From Cereibacter_A sp052244495 (GTDB taxonomy: Bacteria > Pseudomonadota > Alphaproteobacteria > Rhodobacterales > Rhodobacteraceae), in assembly GCA_052244495.1 (NCBI GenBank), contig JBQPXH010000006.1: a DNA stretch of 64,000 nucleotides; one strand, written 5' to 3'. The position numbers were made by a program, and so were the translations under genes. Below, piece after piece: positions 7,938 through 18,949 of this stretch (position 1 is the stretch's first letter; each line of letters starts with the position of its first letter). The notes beneath the pieces are model-generated. The model was not told the DNA's origin and searched no databases. It saw only the letters and a list, made by a program, of their open reading frames with translations.

Positions 7938-9830
7938 TCAGGAGCCATGGAAATGATCGTGTATGGCCTGGGCCAGCGTCTCGGAAATTCCATCCACCGC
8001 GCAGAGGTCCGGCACTCCCGCCCGCGACACCGCCTTGGCCGAGCCGAAATGCGCCAGCAGCGCCCGCTTTCGCGCAGCCCCCACGCCCGGGATCTCGTCC
8101 AGCGGCGTGGCGCTCACGGCCTTGGCCCGCTTCGCCCTGTGGGCGCCGATGGCCCAGCGATGGGCCTCGTCGCGGAGGCGCTGGACGAAGTAGAGCACCG
8201 GGTCGTTCATGCGCAGGGCAAAGGGCGGCTCGCCGGGGCGGTGGAACTCCTCCTTGCCCGCGTCGCGGTCGATGCCCTTGGCCACGCCGATGAAGGGCAC
8301 ATCGTCCACGCCCAGCTCCTGCAGGATCTCCTGCACGGCCGAGACCTGCCCGGCCCCGCCGTCGATCAGCAGGAGGTCCGGCCAGGCATCGGACTTTCGC
8401 TCGGGATCCTCCTTCAGAAGGCGCTCGAAGCGGCGCGTCAGCACCTCCTTCATCATGCCGAAGTCGTCGCCCTGCGCGCCGGCCGCCGTGCGGATGTTGA
8501 ACTTGCGATACTGGCTCTTGAGGAAGCCTTCCGGCCCGGCGACGATCATCCCGCCAACCGCATTCGTGCCCTGGATGTGCGAGTTGTCGTAGACCTCGAT
8601 CCGCTTCGGAGCCGCATCGAGTTCGAAGGCCTCGGCGAGCCCTGCGAGCAGCTTGTTCTGCGTCGCGCTCTCGGCCATGCGCCGGGCAAGGCTCTCACGG
8701 GCATTGCGGAGCGCGTTTTCGACGAGTTCGGCCTTCTCGCCCCGCTGCGGCACGCCCAGCGTCACCTTGCGGCCTGCCCGCCCGGACAGGAGCTGCGCCA
8801 CGAGGTCGGGGTTATCCACCGGATGCGAGAGCAGGATCATCCGGGGCGGTTCCTTGTCGTCGTAGAACTGCGCAAGGAAAGCCTCGAGGATCTCTGGCTC
8901 CTCCGCGCCCGCGCCTGTGCGCGGATAGAAGTCGCGGTTGCCCCAGCTCTGATTCGCGCGGATGAAGAAGACCTGCACACAGGCTTGGCCCCCTTCCAGA
9001 TGGACGGCAATCACGTCGGCCTCGGCCACGCCCTTGGGGTTGATTCCCTGCGAGGATTGCACCTGCGTCAGGGCCTTGATGCGGTCGCGCAGCGCGGCGG
9101 CGCGCTCGAATTCCATTGCCTCCGAGGCGGCCTGCATCTGCTCGGCGAGGTTTGCCTGCACCTTCGTCGTCCGCCCCTGCAGGAAGCGCTCGGCATCGCC
9201 GATGAGCCCGCCGTAGTCCTCGGGCGCGATCCGGCCCACGCAGGGCGCCGAACAGCGCTTGATCTGGAACAGGAGGCAGGGCCGTGTCCGGCTCTCGAAG
9301 GTCGCGTCCGAACAGGTACGCAGCAGGAACACACGCTGCAGCTGGTTCAGCGTCCGGTTCACGGCACCCGCGCTGGCGAAGGGTCCGAAGTAACTGCCCT
9401 TCTCGGACTTCTTGCCCCGGTGCTTCTTCAGCATGGGGAAGGCATGGTCCTTGGCGATCAGGATGTTGGGAAAGCTCTTGTCGTCGCGCAGGAGCACGTT
9501 GTAGCGCGGCTTGAGCTGCTTGATCAGATTCTGCTCGAGCAGGAGCGCCTCGGTCTCGGTGCGCGTCGTGAGGAACATCATCGAGGCCGTTTCGCGGATC
9601 ATCCGCGCGATGCGTCCCGAATGTCCCGAGGGCCGTGCGTAGTTGGAAACCCTCGCCCTCAGGTTGCGCGCCTTGCCTACGTAGAGAACCTGGCTCTGGG
9701 CATCGAGCATCCTGTAGACGCCCGGCGAGCCGTCCAGCGTCTTCAGGTAGCCCTGGATCACCGCATGTCCGGTCGGCACTGTCCGGCCTTCCGTATCGTC
9801 ATCCTGCACTTCCGCGCCCATCCTTCTCAC
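7938..9830 (-). CDS. uvrC: UvrABC excinuclease subunit C
   Basis: UvrC makes both incisions in nucleotide excision repair. In 630 residues it shows the GIY-YIG nuclease (GVYRMLDAQ...LYVGKARNLR, about residues 35-60), a Cys cluster around CLLFQIKRCSAPCVGR, the UVR motif (FERAAALRDRI), the RNase H-like half with EVYDNSHIQG and LLIDGGAGQ, and two C-terminal helix-hairpin-helix segments (IPGVGAARKRAL). The first ~20 residues before the nuclease are poorly conserved in type, so a start slightly further inside is possible. Confidence 0.96.
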   Translation of the reverse strand: MRRMGAEVQDDDTEGRTVPTGHAVIQGYLKTLDGSPGVYRMLDAQSQVLYVGKARNLRARVSNYARPSGHSGRIARMIRETASMMFLTTRTETEALLLEQNLIKQLKPRYNVLLRDDKSFPNILIAKDHAFPMLKKHRGKKSEKGSYFGPFASAGAVNRTLNQLQRVFLLRTCSDATFESRTRPCLLFQIKRCSAPCVGRIAPEDYGGLIGDAERFLQGRTTKVQANLAEQMQAASEAMEFERAAALRDRIKALTQVQSSQGINPKGVAEADVIAVHLEGGQACVQVFFIRANQSWGNRDFYPRTGAGAEEPEILEAFLAQFYDDKEPPRMILLSHPVDNPDLVAQLLSGRAGRKVTLGVPQRGEKAELVENALRNARESLARRMAESATQNKLLAGLAEAFELDAAPKRIEVYDNSHIQGTNAVGGMIVAGPEGFLKSQYRKFNIRTAAGAQGDDFGMMKEVLTRRFERLLKEDPERKSDAWPDLLLIDGGAGQVSAVQEILQELGVDDVPFIGVAKGIDRDAGKEEFHRPGEPPFALRMNDPVLYFVQRLRDEAHRWAIGAHRAKRAKAVSATPLDEIPGVGAARKRALLAHFGSAKAVSRAGVPDLCAVDGISETLAQAIHDHFHGS

Positions 9831-10113
9831 AAGCTCATGATTCCGCCGGTGCGCTGCAACGATAGAGGTCTCGCCACAAGAGCAAAGCTGTCCACCGTTT
9901 CTGTGGACAAGTCTGAGGAGAAGCCTTCGACAGCATGGATTTTCCCTTGTTCCTTGGCACCTTCACCCTTTTGCGCAAAAATTAAGCTACTTCGCAAGGC
10001 GCTGAATAATAGCGATAATTTTTATCCTGTCATCGCAAAGTCATGAAAGCGCAAGGATTTTCACGGGGCTCAAGCCTCACCTTGCGGAAAGTGGACAACT
10101 CCAAGGGGAGCAC
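9831..10113. other. AT-rich intergenic stretch with repeated GTGGACA boxes
   Basis: This 283-base gap, clearly richer in A/T than its surroundings from about 9940 to 10060, precedes uvrC and follows the minus-strand SDR gene. It has a perfect 7-bp inverted repeat (TGTCCAC at 9889-9895, GTGGACA at 9903-9909) and a third copy of GTGGACA at 10091-10097. Read on the minus strand, two of these give TTGTCCAC(A/T), one or two changes from the DnaA box TTATCCACA. The stretch must hold the uvrC promoter; any replication role is speculative. Confidence 0.4.
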
Positions 10114-10887
10114 CTAGCACCCGGGGCTGAACGTCCTCGGCTGACCGAGGTGCTGACCGCCGTCGACGCAGATCATCTGGCCCGTCACGGCAGGGGCGTC
10201 GAGGAGAAATCCAAGCGCGGCGGTGATATCCGCAGGGCTCGCGCCCCGGCCGAGGACCGTTCCCGCGCGCTCCTCCGCAAAGTCCTCGACCGACTGGTGC
10301 GCCCCCTGAAGGGTCGGGCCCGGACCAATTCCGTTCACCCGCAGGCGCGGCCCGTATTCCTGCGCCGCCAGACGGGTGAGGGTCCAGAGACCCGCCTTCG
10401 ATAGCGTGTAGGTTGCAAAATCGGGCGCGGGATGCAGCACGCGCTGGTCGATGATGTTCACGGCGAGCGCCCGTGCCCGCGGCTCGCCCCGCTCATCCAC
10501 TTCCGGCCCCGGTGCCTGCGCCGCGAAGCGCTGGATCAGCACGAAAGGGGCGCGCAGGTTCGACCCCATGTGCCGGTCCCAGCTCTCGCGGGTCGCTCCG
10601 GCAATGGTATCGTGCTCGAAGATCGAGGCGTTGTTGACGAGAAGATCGAGCGGCCCGCCCAGGGCCTCCACCGCGCGCGGCACCAGAGCTTCGGTCTCCG
10701 CCTCCACCAGAAGATCCGCCCTGAGGGCCTCGGCCTGCCGCCCCAGGGCGCGGATCTCGCGCACGACGTCCTGCGCGGCCTCCTCCGAGCTGGCGTAGTG
10801 AACCGCCACGTCGTATCCGCGCCGTGCAAGCCAGAGCGCGATCTCGCGCCCGAGCCTGCGCCCGGCGCCGGTCACCAGTGCACGCAT
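10114..10887 (-). CDS. SDR oxidoreductase, pteridine-reductase/FolM-like
   Basis: A 257-residue short-chain dehydrogenase with the arginine-containing nucleotide motif TGAGRRLGREIA seen in pteridine reductase/FolM-type SDRs, then NNAS, and the catalytic Tyr/Lys in YTLSKAGL; the Ser position is replaced by a NIIDQRVL segment, as in the pteridine reductase group. An NADPH-dependent pteridine or related substrate is therefore inferred. The start ATG at 10885-10887 overlaps the stop of the small zinc-ribbon gene, which argues against the longer open frame. Confidence 0.8.
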   Translation of the reverse strand: MRALVTGAGRRLGREIALWLARRGYDVAVHYASSEEAAQDVVREIRALGRQAEALRADLLVEAETEALVPRAVEALGGPLDLLVNNASIFEHDTIAGATRESWDRHMGSNLRAPFVLIQRFAAQAPGPEVDERGEPRARALAVNIIDQRVLHPAPDFATYTLSKAGLWTLTRLAAQEYGPRLRVNGIGPGPTLQGAHQSVEDFAEERAGTVLGRGASPADITAALGFLLDAPAVTGQMICVDGGQHLGQPRTFSPGC

Positions 10888-11069
10888 CAGCCCTTGCCCT
10901 TCCGGCAGGGACATTCCTGCTGTCCGAGCAGGAAGCGGCCGCAGTGGCCGCAGATCGTGGGCGGCGGCACCTTGGTCGACTTCCGTCGCACCGACGGCAG
11001 GCGGAGTCGCCCGATCATCGCGAGCGCCGCCATGCCGAGCAGGAACAGCGTGACGATCTTGACCAGCAT
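10887..11069 (-). CDS. Small membrane-anchored zinc-ribbon-like protein
   Basis: A 60-residue product with one N-terminal hydrophobic segment (LVKIVTLFLLGMAALAMIG) and a C-terminal part with CGHC and, eight residues later, CPC, a possible zinc ribbon. It overlaps both neighbours by 4 bases (S49 peptidase upstream, SDR downstream), so it is almost certainly translated. I recognise no named family. A membrane-anchored metal-binding accessory to the peptidase is possible but unproved. Confidence 0.75.
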   Translation of the reverse strand: MLVKIVTLFLLGMAALAMIGRLRLPSVRRKSTKVPPPTICGHCGRFLLGQQECPCRKGKG

Positions 11070-11866
11070 CAGAGACCGTATCTGGCCCAGAGCGCGCGAT
11101 CCTCGACTTCGGACAGCGCATGGCTCACGAGGCTCATCCCGAGCCTCTGCAGCAGCGGACGGCGCTGGCCATAGGGCACGAGCCGCACCTTTTCGCCGTA
11201 GATCTCCTGCAGCTTCGGCACCAGATGCGCGACACCATCGGCGAGACCCAGCCGGACCGCCTCCTGTCCGGTCCAGACGTCCGCGTTGAACAGATCCGCC
11301 GAGGTGTCCAACCGCGCGCCGCGGTGGCGCGTCACATGCTCGATGAAGGCCTTGTGGATCGGCTCCTGCAGGGCCTTCAGCCGCTCGACGTCCTCGGGCT
11401 TCTCGGGCAGGAACGGGTCTGCCAGCGATTTCGAGCGCCCGGCCGTGTGCACGCGACGCTCGATCCCGTTGCGGGCCATCAACTCGTTGAAGCCGAAGCC
11501 CGAGAAGATGACGCCGATGGATCCCACGATCGAGCTCTCGTCCACCCAGATCTCGTCTCCGGCACAGGCGAGCCAGTAGCCGCCCGAGGCCGCCACATCC
11601 TCGACAAAGGCGTGGACGCGGATCTCCTTCTCCTCGGCGAGGCGGCGGATGCGGGCGGCGATCAGGCTCGACTGCACGGGCGAGCCGCCGGGCGAGTTGA
11701 TGACCAGCGCGACGCCGGCCGGTTTCCCGCGCCGGAAGGCCTTCTCGACAACGTTTGCGAGGCCGTGATCGGACAGGCCACCACGCGGGCCGCTGGCGAT
11801 CACGCCCTGCAGCCGGATCACCGGGACCACCGGGTCCTTCCTGATGAACGGGATATATTGTTTCAT
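11069..11866 (-). CDS. S49 family serine peptidase (SohB/SppA-like)
   Basis: A 265-residue peptidase of the signal-peptide-peptidase family, the short single-domain form. It shows the NSPGGSP segment, the nucleophilic Ser in VAASGGYWLA, GSIGVIF, and the catalytic-Lys region around AGRSKSLADPF. Unlike E. coli SppA it has no obvious N-terminal membrane helix; the protein begins MKQYIPFIRK. Known members degrade cleaved signal peptides or membrane peptides. The start at 11866 opens a three-gene unit with the zinc-ribbon and SDR genes. Confidence 0.9.
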   Translation of the reverse strand: MKQYIPFIRKDPVVPVIRLQGVIASGPRGGLSDHGLANVVEKAFRRGKPAGVALVINSPGGSPVQSSLIAARIRRLAEEKEIRVHAFVEDVAASGGYWLACAGDEIWVDESSIVGSIGVIFSGFGFNELMARNGIERRVHTAGRSKSLADPFLPEKPEDVERLKALQEPIHKAFIEHVTRHRGARLDTSADLFNADVWTGQEAVRLGLADGVAHLVPKLQEIYGEKVRLVPYGQRRPLLQRLGMSLVSHALSEVEDRALWARYGL

Positions 11867-11989
11867 GCGCCCGATGTAGGCCGAGGCCGGGCGGGGAACA
11901 AGAAGAGAGCGGGCGCAGGCGGGGCAAATCTTGGCGATGACACGGGACGGAATGACGAGGCGGATCGGGCGGCGCAGGGAGGGATACGG

Positions 11990-12877
11990 GTGATCGACAA
12001 GCTCGAGATGTTCATAGCGCTTGCGCGCGAGCGGCACTTCGGGCGGGCGGCCGAGGCCTGCAGCGTCACGCAGCCCACGCTGTCTTCCGCCATCCGGCAG
12101 CTGGAGGATCAGCTGGGGGTGCAGCTCGTCTTCCGCGGCTCGCGCTTCCAGGGACTGACGCCCGAGGGCGCGCGGGTGCTGGATTGGGCGCGTCGGATCG
12201 TGGGCGACGTGAGGGCGTTGCGCGACGAGATGCGCTCGGCGCGGTCGGGCCTGTCGGGGAACCTGCGGATCGGGGTCATTCCGACCGCCGTTCCGATGGT
12301 GGCCGATCTGACCGGCCCGTTCCTCGAACGGCACCCGGGCGTGCGCGTCCGCGTGCTGTCGCGCACTTCGGCCGAGATCCTCGCCGGGATCGAGAGCCTC
12401 GAATTCGACGCGGGAATCACCTACCTCGACAACGAGCCGCTCGGGCGCGTCACCCAGATCCCGCTTTATGCCGAGAGCTACCGGTTGGTGTTTGCGCCCT
12501 CGTTTCCTTTCACGGACGAGTGCGCAAGCTGGGATGCCGTCGCGCGCCTGCCGCTCTGCCTGCTGACCGCGGACATGCAGAACCGCAGGATCGTGAACCA
12601 GCACCTCGCCGGCACGGGCGCCCCGACAAGTCCATCCGTGGAATCGAACTCCACGCTCACGCTCTTCGCCCATGTCATGACCGGCCGCTGGGCCAGTGTG
12701 CTGCCGAAGAAGCTCGCCGATCTTTTCGCGGGCGAGGGCAGGCTGCGCGTCGTGCCCATCGTGGGGCCGGAGGTGTCGCATCAGGTGGGCCTGATCGCTG
12801 CCTATCGAGAGCCGCACACGCCCATCCTCACCGCCCTGATCGAGGCCGCGCGACGGCTGGAAGAGCCAGCGGGCTGA
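11990..12877 (+). CDS. LysR-type regulator, probable regulator of the fds operon
   Basis: A 295-residue LysR-family protein: an N-terminal winged helix-turn-helix (AACSVTQPTLSSAIRQLEDQLG) and a co-inducer domain starting near NLRIGVIPTAVP. The start is GTG at 11990 with GGGAGGGA just upstream. It is transcribed in the same direction as fdsGBACD, 101 bases ahead of fdsG; a LysR protein (FdsR) sits upstream of soluble formate dehydrogenase operons in other bacteria, so control of fds by formate or a related signal is inferred from position. Confidence 0.88.
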   Translation: MIDKLEMFIALARERHFGRAAEACSVTQPTLSSAIRQLEDQLGVQLVFRGSRFQGLTPEGARVLDWARRIVGDVRALRDEMRSARSGLSGNLRIGVIPTAVPMVADLTGPFLERHPGVRVRVLSRTSAEILAGIESLEFDAGITYLDNEPLGRVTQIPLYAESYRLVFAPSFPFTDECASWDAVARLPLCLLTADMQNRRIVNQHLAGTGAPTSPSVESNSTLTLFAHVMTGRWASVLPKKLADLFAGEGRLRVVPIVGPEVSHQVGLIAAYREPHTPILTALIEAARRLEEPAG

Positions 12878-12883
12878 ATGGAT

Positions 12884-12935
12884 CGATAGAAAACATCTAT
12901 CGAGCGACGGATCGTTAATATTGATATACCTATCA
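12884..12935. promoter_or_regulatory. Two inverted repeats, probable LysR operators before fdsG
   Basis: CGATAGA-AAACA-TCTATCG (12884-12902) is a perfect 7-bp inverted repeat and contains a T-N11-A core; TGATA-TACC-TATCA (12922-12935) is a second, 5-bp one. The GATA/TATC half-sites recur in both. They are 36 bases apart centre to centre, just over three helical turns, as expected for the recognition and activation sites of a LysR regulator. The second probably overlaps the promoter of fdsG. Confidence 0.6.
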
Positions 12936-12978
12936 GGGTGCGTATTTATGTCGCTCATCCAGGGAGGGGAGGAGCCGC

Positions 12979-13448
12979 ATGCGTCTGGACGAAGCGGAGG
13001 TTCGCGCGCGCGTTCAAGAAATTCTCGATGAACACGAGGGTTTCGAAGGCCCGTTGCTGCCGATCCTGCACGGCGTGCAGGAGGCGTTCGGGCATGTGCC
13101 GCTCGAATCGCTGCCGCAGATCGCCGAGCGGTTGAACCTCTCGCGCGCAGAGGTTCACGGAGTGATGAGCTTCTACCATGACTTCCGCACGCGGCCGCAC
13201 GGGCGGCACGTCATCAAGCTGTGCCGCGCCGAGGCCTGCCAGTCCATGGGCGGGGACCGGATGGCCGACCATGCACAGGCCCGGCTCGGCATCGGCTGGC
13301 ACCAGACGACCGCCGACGGCGGCGTGACCCTCGAGCCCGTGTTCTGTCTCGGCCTCTGCGCCTGTGCACCGGCCGCGCTGGTCGATGGCCGGGTGGTGGG
13401 CCGCGTGGACGAGGCACGGCTCGACAGTCTGATCGATGAGGTGCGGGC

Positions 13449-13452
<4 letters not shown>
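12979..13452 (+). CDS. fdsG: Formate dehydrogenase gamma subunit FdsG (NuoE-like, [2Fe-2S])
   Basis: The 157-residue subunit belongs to the NuoE/thioredoxin-like ferredoxins and carries one [2Fe-2S] cluster between FdsB and FdsA of the soluble, NAD-dependent, Mo-containing formate dehydrogenase. Two Cys pairs bind the cluster: CRAEAC and, about 35 residues on, CLGLC. A strong AGGGAGGGGAGGAG Shine-Dalgarno region precedes the ATG. It overlaps fdsB by 4 bases. Confidence 0.95.
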
Positions 13453-14974
<1,522 letters not shown>

Positions 14975-14978
<4 letters not shown>

Positions 14979-17857
14979 AAGACTTCATCATTCCCGACGA
15001 TCGCGACTATGGCACGCCCGCCTCCCGCGCGAAGGAGATGGTGTCTCTGGAGGTCGATGGTTTCCCGGTGACGGTTCCGGCCGGGACGTCGGTCATGCGC
15101 GCGGCGGCCGAGGCGGGGATCTCGGTGCCGAAGCTCTGCGCGAGCGACAACCTCGACGCCTTCGGCTCCTGCCGGCTCTGCCTCGTCGAGATCGAGGGGC
15201 GCGCGGGCACGCCCGCCTCCTGCACCACGCCGGTGACGCCCGGCATGAAGGTGCGCACCCAGACGCCGAAGCTGAAGCAGCTGCGCCGCGGGGTGATGGA
15301 GCTCTATATCTCGGACCACCCGCTCGACTGCCTGACCTGTGCCGCGAATGGCGACTGCGAGCTGCAGGACATGGCTGGGGCCGTGGGCCTGCGCGACGTG
15401 CGCTACGAGGCGGTGGAGAACCATTTCCAGGCGCGCCATGCGGGCGGCGACCTCAACCCGCAGTGGATGGCCAAGGACGAGTCGAACCCCTACTTCACCT
15501 ATGACCCCTCCAAGTGCATCGTCTGCTCGCGCTGCGTGCGGGCCTGCGAGGAAGTGCAGGGCACCTTCGCGCTGACCATCGAGGGCCGCGGCTTCGACAG
15601 CCGCGTTTCCGCCGGCATGGCGAGCGACAGTTTCCTGACCTCCGACTGCGTGAGCTGCGGCGCCTGCGTGCAGGCCTGCCCGACCGCCACGCTGCAGGAG
15701 AAGTCCGTGATCGAGATCGGCACGCCCGAGCGGTCGGTCGTCACCACCTGCGCCTATTGCGGGGTCGGCTGCTCGTTCAAGGCGGAGATGCGCGGCGACG
15801 AGCTGGTGCGCATGGTGCCCTACAAGGAGGGCAAGGCGAACCGCGGCCATTCCTGCGTCAAGGGTCGCTTCGCCTACGGTTATGCCGCGCACAAGGACCG
15901 GATCCTGAAGCCGATGGTGCGCGAGTCGATCCACGATCCGTGGCAGGAAGTGTCCTGGGACGAGGCCCTGGGCTTCGCTGCGCGCCGCCTGAAGGCGATC
16001 CAGGAGAAGCACGGCCGCCAGTCCGTGGGCGTCATCACCTCGTCGCGCTGCACCAACGAGGAGACCTACCTCGTCCAGAAGCTGACCCGCGCCGTCTTCC
16101 GCAACAACAATACCGACACCTGCGCCCGCGTCTGCCACTCGCCCACCGGCTACGGGCTCGGCCAGACCTTCGGCACCTCGGCCGGCACGCAGGATTTCGA
16201 CTCGGTCGAGGAGTCGGATGTCGTCATGGTGATCGGCGCGAACCCGACCGATGGCCATCCGGTCTTCGCCAGCCGGCTGAAGAAGCGGCTGCGCAAGGGC
16301 GCGAGGCTGATCGTCGTGGACCCGCGGCGCATCGACCTCGTGAAGAGCCCGCACATTGAGGCAGCCCATCATCTCGCCCTGAAGCCGGGCACCAACGTGG
16401 CCGTGGTCACGGCGATGGCGCATGTGATCGTGACCGAGGGACTGGTCGATGAAAAATTCATCCGGGAGCGGTGCGACTGGGATGAGTTCCAGGACTTCGC
16501 CGAGTTCGCCTCGGATCCCCGGCATGCGCCCGAAGCGATCGAGACGCTGACCGGCGTGCCCGCGGCTGATCTGCGCGCGGCGGCCCGGCTCTTCGCGACG
16601 GGCGGAAACGGCGCGATCTACTATGGCCTCGGCGTGACCGAGCACAGCCAGGGCTCGACCACCGTCATCGGCATCGCGAACCTTGCCATGCTGACCGGCA
16701 ACATCGGCCGGCCGGGTGTCGGCGTGAACCCGTTGCGCGGCCAGAACAACGTGCAGGGCTCCTGCGACATGGGATCCTTCCCGCATGAACTGCCGGGATA
16801 TCGCCATGTGAAGAACGATGATGCGCGGCAGGTGTTCGAGACGCTATGGGGTGTCGAAATCGACCCCGAACCGGGCCTCCGCATCCCCAACATGCTGGAC
16901 GCGGCGGTCGAGGGCACCTTCAAGGGCCTCTATTGCCAGGGTGAGGACATCCTGCAGTCGGACCCCGACACCCGCCATGTCGCGGCGGGCCTCGCGGCGA
17001 TGGACTGCGTGATCGTCCACGACCTCTTCCTCAACGAGACCGCCAACTACGCCCATGTCTTCCTGCCGGGCTCGTCCTTCCTCGAGAAGGACGGAACCTT
17101 CACCAATGCCGAACGCCGCATCAACCGCGTGCGGAAGGTCATGGCTCCGAAAAACGGTTTTGAAGACTGGGAGGTCACGCAACTGCTGGCCAATGCCCTC
17201 GGTGCGGGCTGGAGTTACACCCACCCCTCCCAGATCATGGACGAGATCGCGGCGACCACGCCCTCCTTCGCCGGTGTCTCCTATGAGAAGTTGGAGGCCG
17301 TGGGTTCGATCCAGTGGCCCTGCAACGAGGAACACCCGCTCGGGACGCCGCTCATGCATGTCGATGGCTTCATGCGCGGACGCGGCAAGTTCATCCGCAC
17401 CGAATATGTGGCGACCGACGAGAAGACGGGGCCGCGCTTCCCGCTGCTGCTGACGACGGGCCGCATCCTGTCGCAGTATAACGTGGGCGCGCAGACGCGG
17501 CGCACGGCGAACAGCGTCTGGCATGCCGAGGACGTGCTCGAGATCCATCCGCACGACGCGGAAGTGCGGGGCGTGACCGAGGGAGACTGGGTGCGCCTTG
17601 CCTCGCGATCCGGCGAGACGACGCTGCGCGCGAGGCTGACGAAGCGGGTGTCGCCCGGCGTGGTCTACACGACCTTCCACCACCCGACGACACAGGCCAA
17701 CGTCATCACCACCGATTACTCGGACTGGGCGACGAACTGCCCGGAATACAAGGTGACGGCGGTTCAGGTCGCGCCCTCGAACGGCCCTTCCGACTGGCAG
17801 GAGGACTACCGCACGCAGACCGAGCTCGCCCGACGCATCCTGCCGGCGGCGGAATGA
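14975..17857 (+). CDS. fdsA: Formate dehydrogenase alpha subunit FdsA (bis-MGD molybdenum, Fe-S)
   Basis: The catalytic subunit, 960 residues, oxidises formate to CO2. In order: a [2Fe-2S] domain with CRLC, the His-ligated cluster motif HPLDCLTCAANGDC, two ferredoxin clusters (CIVCSRCVRACEE and CVSCGACVQACP), the catalytic-domain cluster CAYCGVGC, and the Mo-ligand Cys near residue 387 in ARVCHSPTGYG, with the invariant His next to it. A molydopterin-dinucleotide-binding domain closes the protein. Cys, not Sec, is encoded (TGC). It overlaps fdsB and the fdhD gene by 4 bases. Confidence 0.96.
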
Positions 17858-18669
17858 GGGAGACGCGCCACCTTCTTCCGCGGCTTGCCCTTTCACCGGG
17901 GCGGGCCGAGGCCGGCGCGCGGTGCCTGCCCGAGGAAGTGGCCGTGGCGCTCAGCTTCAACGGCACGACGCAGGCGGTCATGATGGCGAGCCCCTCGGAT
18001 CTCGAGGATTTCGCCTTCGGATTCGCCCTGACCGAGGGGTTCGCCCGTCCGGAGGAGATCGAAAGCGTCACGCCGGTCGAGACGCCGCACGGCATCGACC
18101 TGCAGATCTGGCTCGTATCGGCCGCCCAGGAGCGTCTTGCAGCACGACGTCGCCGGATGGCGGGGCCGGTCGGCTGCGGGCTTTGCGGCATCGACAGCCT
18201 TGAAGAGGCGTTGCGCGAACCGCCGGTGGTTACGGGGCCGATCCGCATGAGTGCTGGCGATTGCGCCGCGGCCATTGCCGCCCTTACCGACCATCAGCCG
18301 CTTCACGACGCGACGCGCGCCGTCCATGCGGCCGGGTTCTGGTGTCCCGGACGTGGCCTCGTCGCTGCGCGAGAGGATGTGGGACGCCACAACGCTCTCG
18401 ACAAGCTCGGGGGTGCGCTCGCGCGGGGCGACTCAGGCGCCAGCCTTGGAGCGATCATCCTGACGTCGCGCGTGTCCATCGACATGGTGCAGAAGTGTGC
18501 CCGGCTTGGTGCGCCGCTTCTCGTTGCCGTGTCCGCGCCTACGGCCCATGCGGTGCGCATGGCGGAGGCAGCGGGCCTTACTCTCGTCGGCCTCGCCCGT
18601 GGCAATCGCTGCGAGGTCTTCACCCATCCCCACCGCATTATTCCCGACGAGGCCGCGCATGTCGCCTGA
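17854..18669 (+). CDS. fdhD: Formate dehydrogenase accessory sulfurtransferase FdsC (FdhD family)
   Basis: FdhD-family proteins bind the bis-MGD cofactor and deliver the sulfido ligand that formate dehydrogenase needs; the Rhodobacter capsulatus FdsC also protects the cofactor. The 271-residue product has the FSFGFALTEGF-like block near residue 55, the CGLCG motif (VGCGLCGID), DVGRHNALDK and RVSIDMVQK. The sequence starts METR-like at 17854, overlapping fdsA by 4 bases, and ends 11 bases inside fdsD. Confidence 0.93.
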   Translation: MRETRHLLPRLALSPGRAEAGARCLPEEVAVALSFNGTTQAVMMASPSDLEDFAFGFALTEGFARPEEIESVTPVETPHGIDLQIWLVSAAQERLAARRRRMAGPVGCGLCGIDSLEEALREPPVVTGPIRMSAGDCAAAIAALTDHQPLHDATRAVHAAGFWCPGRGLVAAREDVGRHNALDKLGGALARGDSGASLGAIILTSRVSIDMVQKCARLGAPLLVAVSAPTAHAVRMAEAAGLTLVGLARGNRCEVFTHPHRIIPDEAAHVA

Positions 18670-18880
18670 GAAGCTGATCTACATGGCGAACCAGATCGCC
18701 ACCTTTTTCGAATCGAAGCCCCATGCCGAGGGCGTCTTGGGTACGGCCGCGCATATCAACGATTTCTGGGAACCACGCATGCGCCGGCAGCTTCTGGCAC
18801 TGATCGACGAGGGCCGGCCGGGGCTGCGTCCTCTCGTGCTGGATGCCGCGAATGAAATCAGGCGGCCCGCAGCGGTTTGA
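18659..18880 (+). CDS. fdsD: Formate dehydrogenase delta subunit FdsD
   Basis: A 73-residue protein beginning MSPEKLIYMANQIATFF and containing HINDFWEPRMRRQL, the hallmark of FdsD. FdsD is found in the FdsABGD complex and is needed for enzyme assembly or cofactor insertion. Its ATG lies 11 bases before the end of fdhD, in another frame, so it is translationally coupled. It is the last gene of the fdsGBACD operon. Confidence 0.92.
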   Translation: MSPEKLIYMANQIATFFESKPHAEGVLGTAAHINDFWEPRMRRQLLALIDEGRPGLRPLVLDAANEIRRPAAV

Positions 18881-18929
18881 TTGCTCGCGGGGAGCTGGCC
18901 GAGGGGCGCGCGGTGAACCGAATGCGCCG

Positions 18930-18948
18930 GCAGGCTTCGCGAGCCTGC
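18930..18948. terminator. Hairpin between fdsD and a convergent gene
   Basis: GCAGGCT-TCGCG-AGCCTGC is a perfect 7-bp stem immediately before the stop of the convergent minus-strand gene at 18950. It could end transcription of the fds operon; the plus-strand T-tract after it is weak (TCAGTTTG). Confidence 0.45.
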
Positions 18949-18949
18949 G

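Noticed and set aside
9940..9970. LexA-like sequence GTTC-N8-CTTC before uvrC
   Set aside because: Spacer is one base too long and the second half-site has a mismatch to the alphaproteobacterial GTTC-N7-GTTC pattern.
6492..10046. Long plus-strand open frame opposite moaE, moaD, pgsA and uvrC
   Set aside because: All four minus-strand genes have clear family motifs; the antisense translation is Arg/Gly/Pro-rich with no motif.
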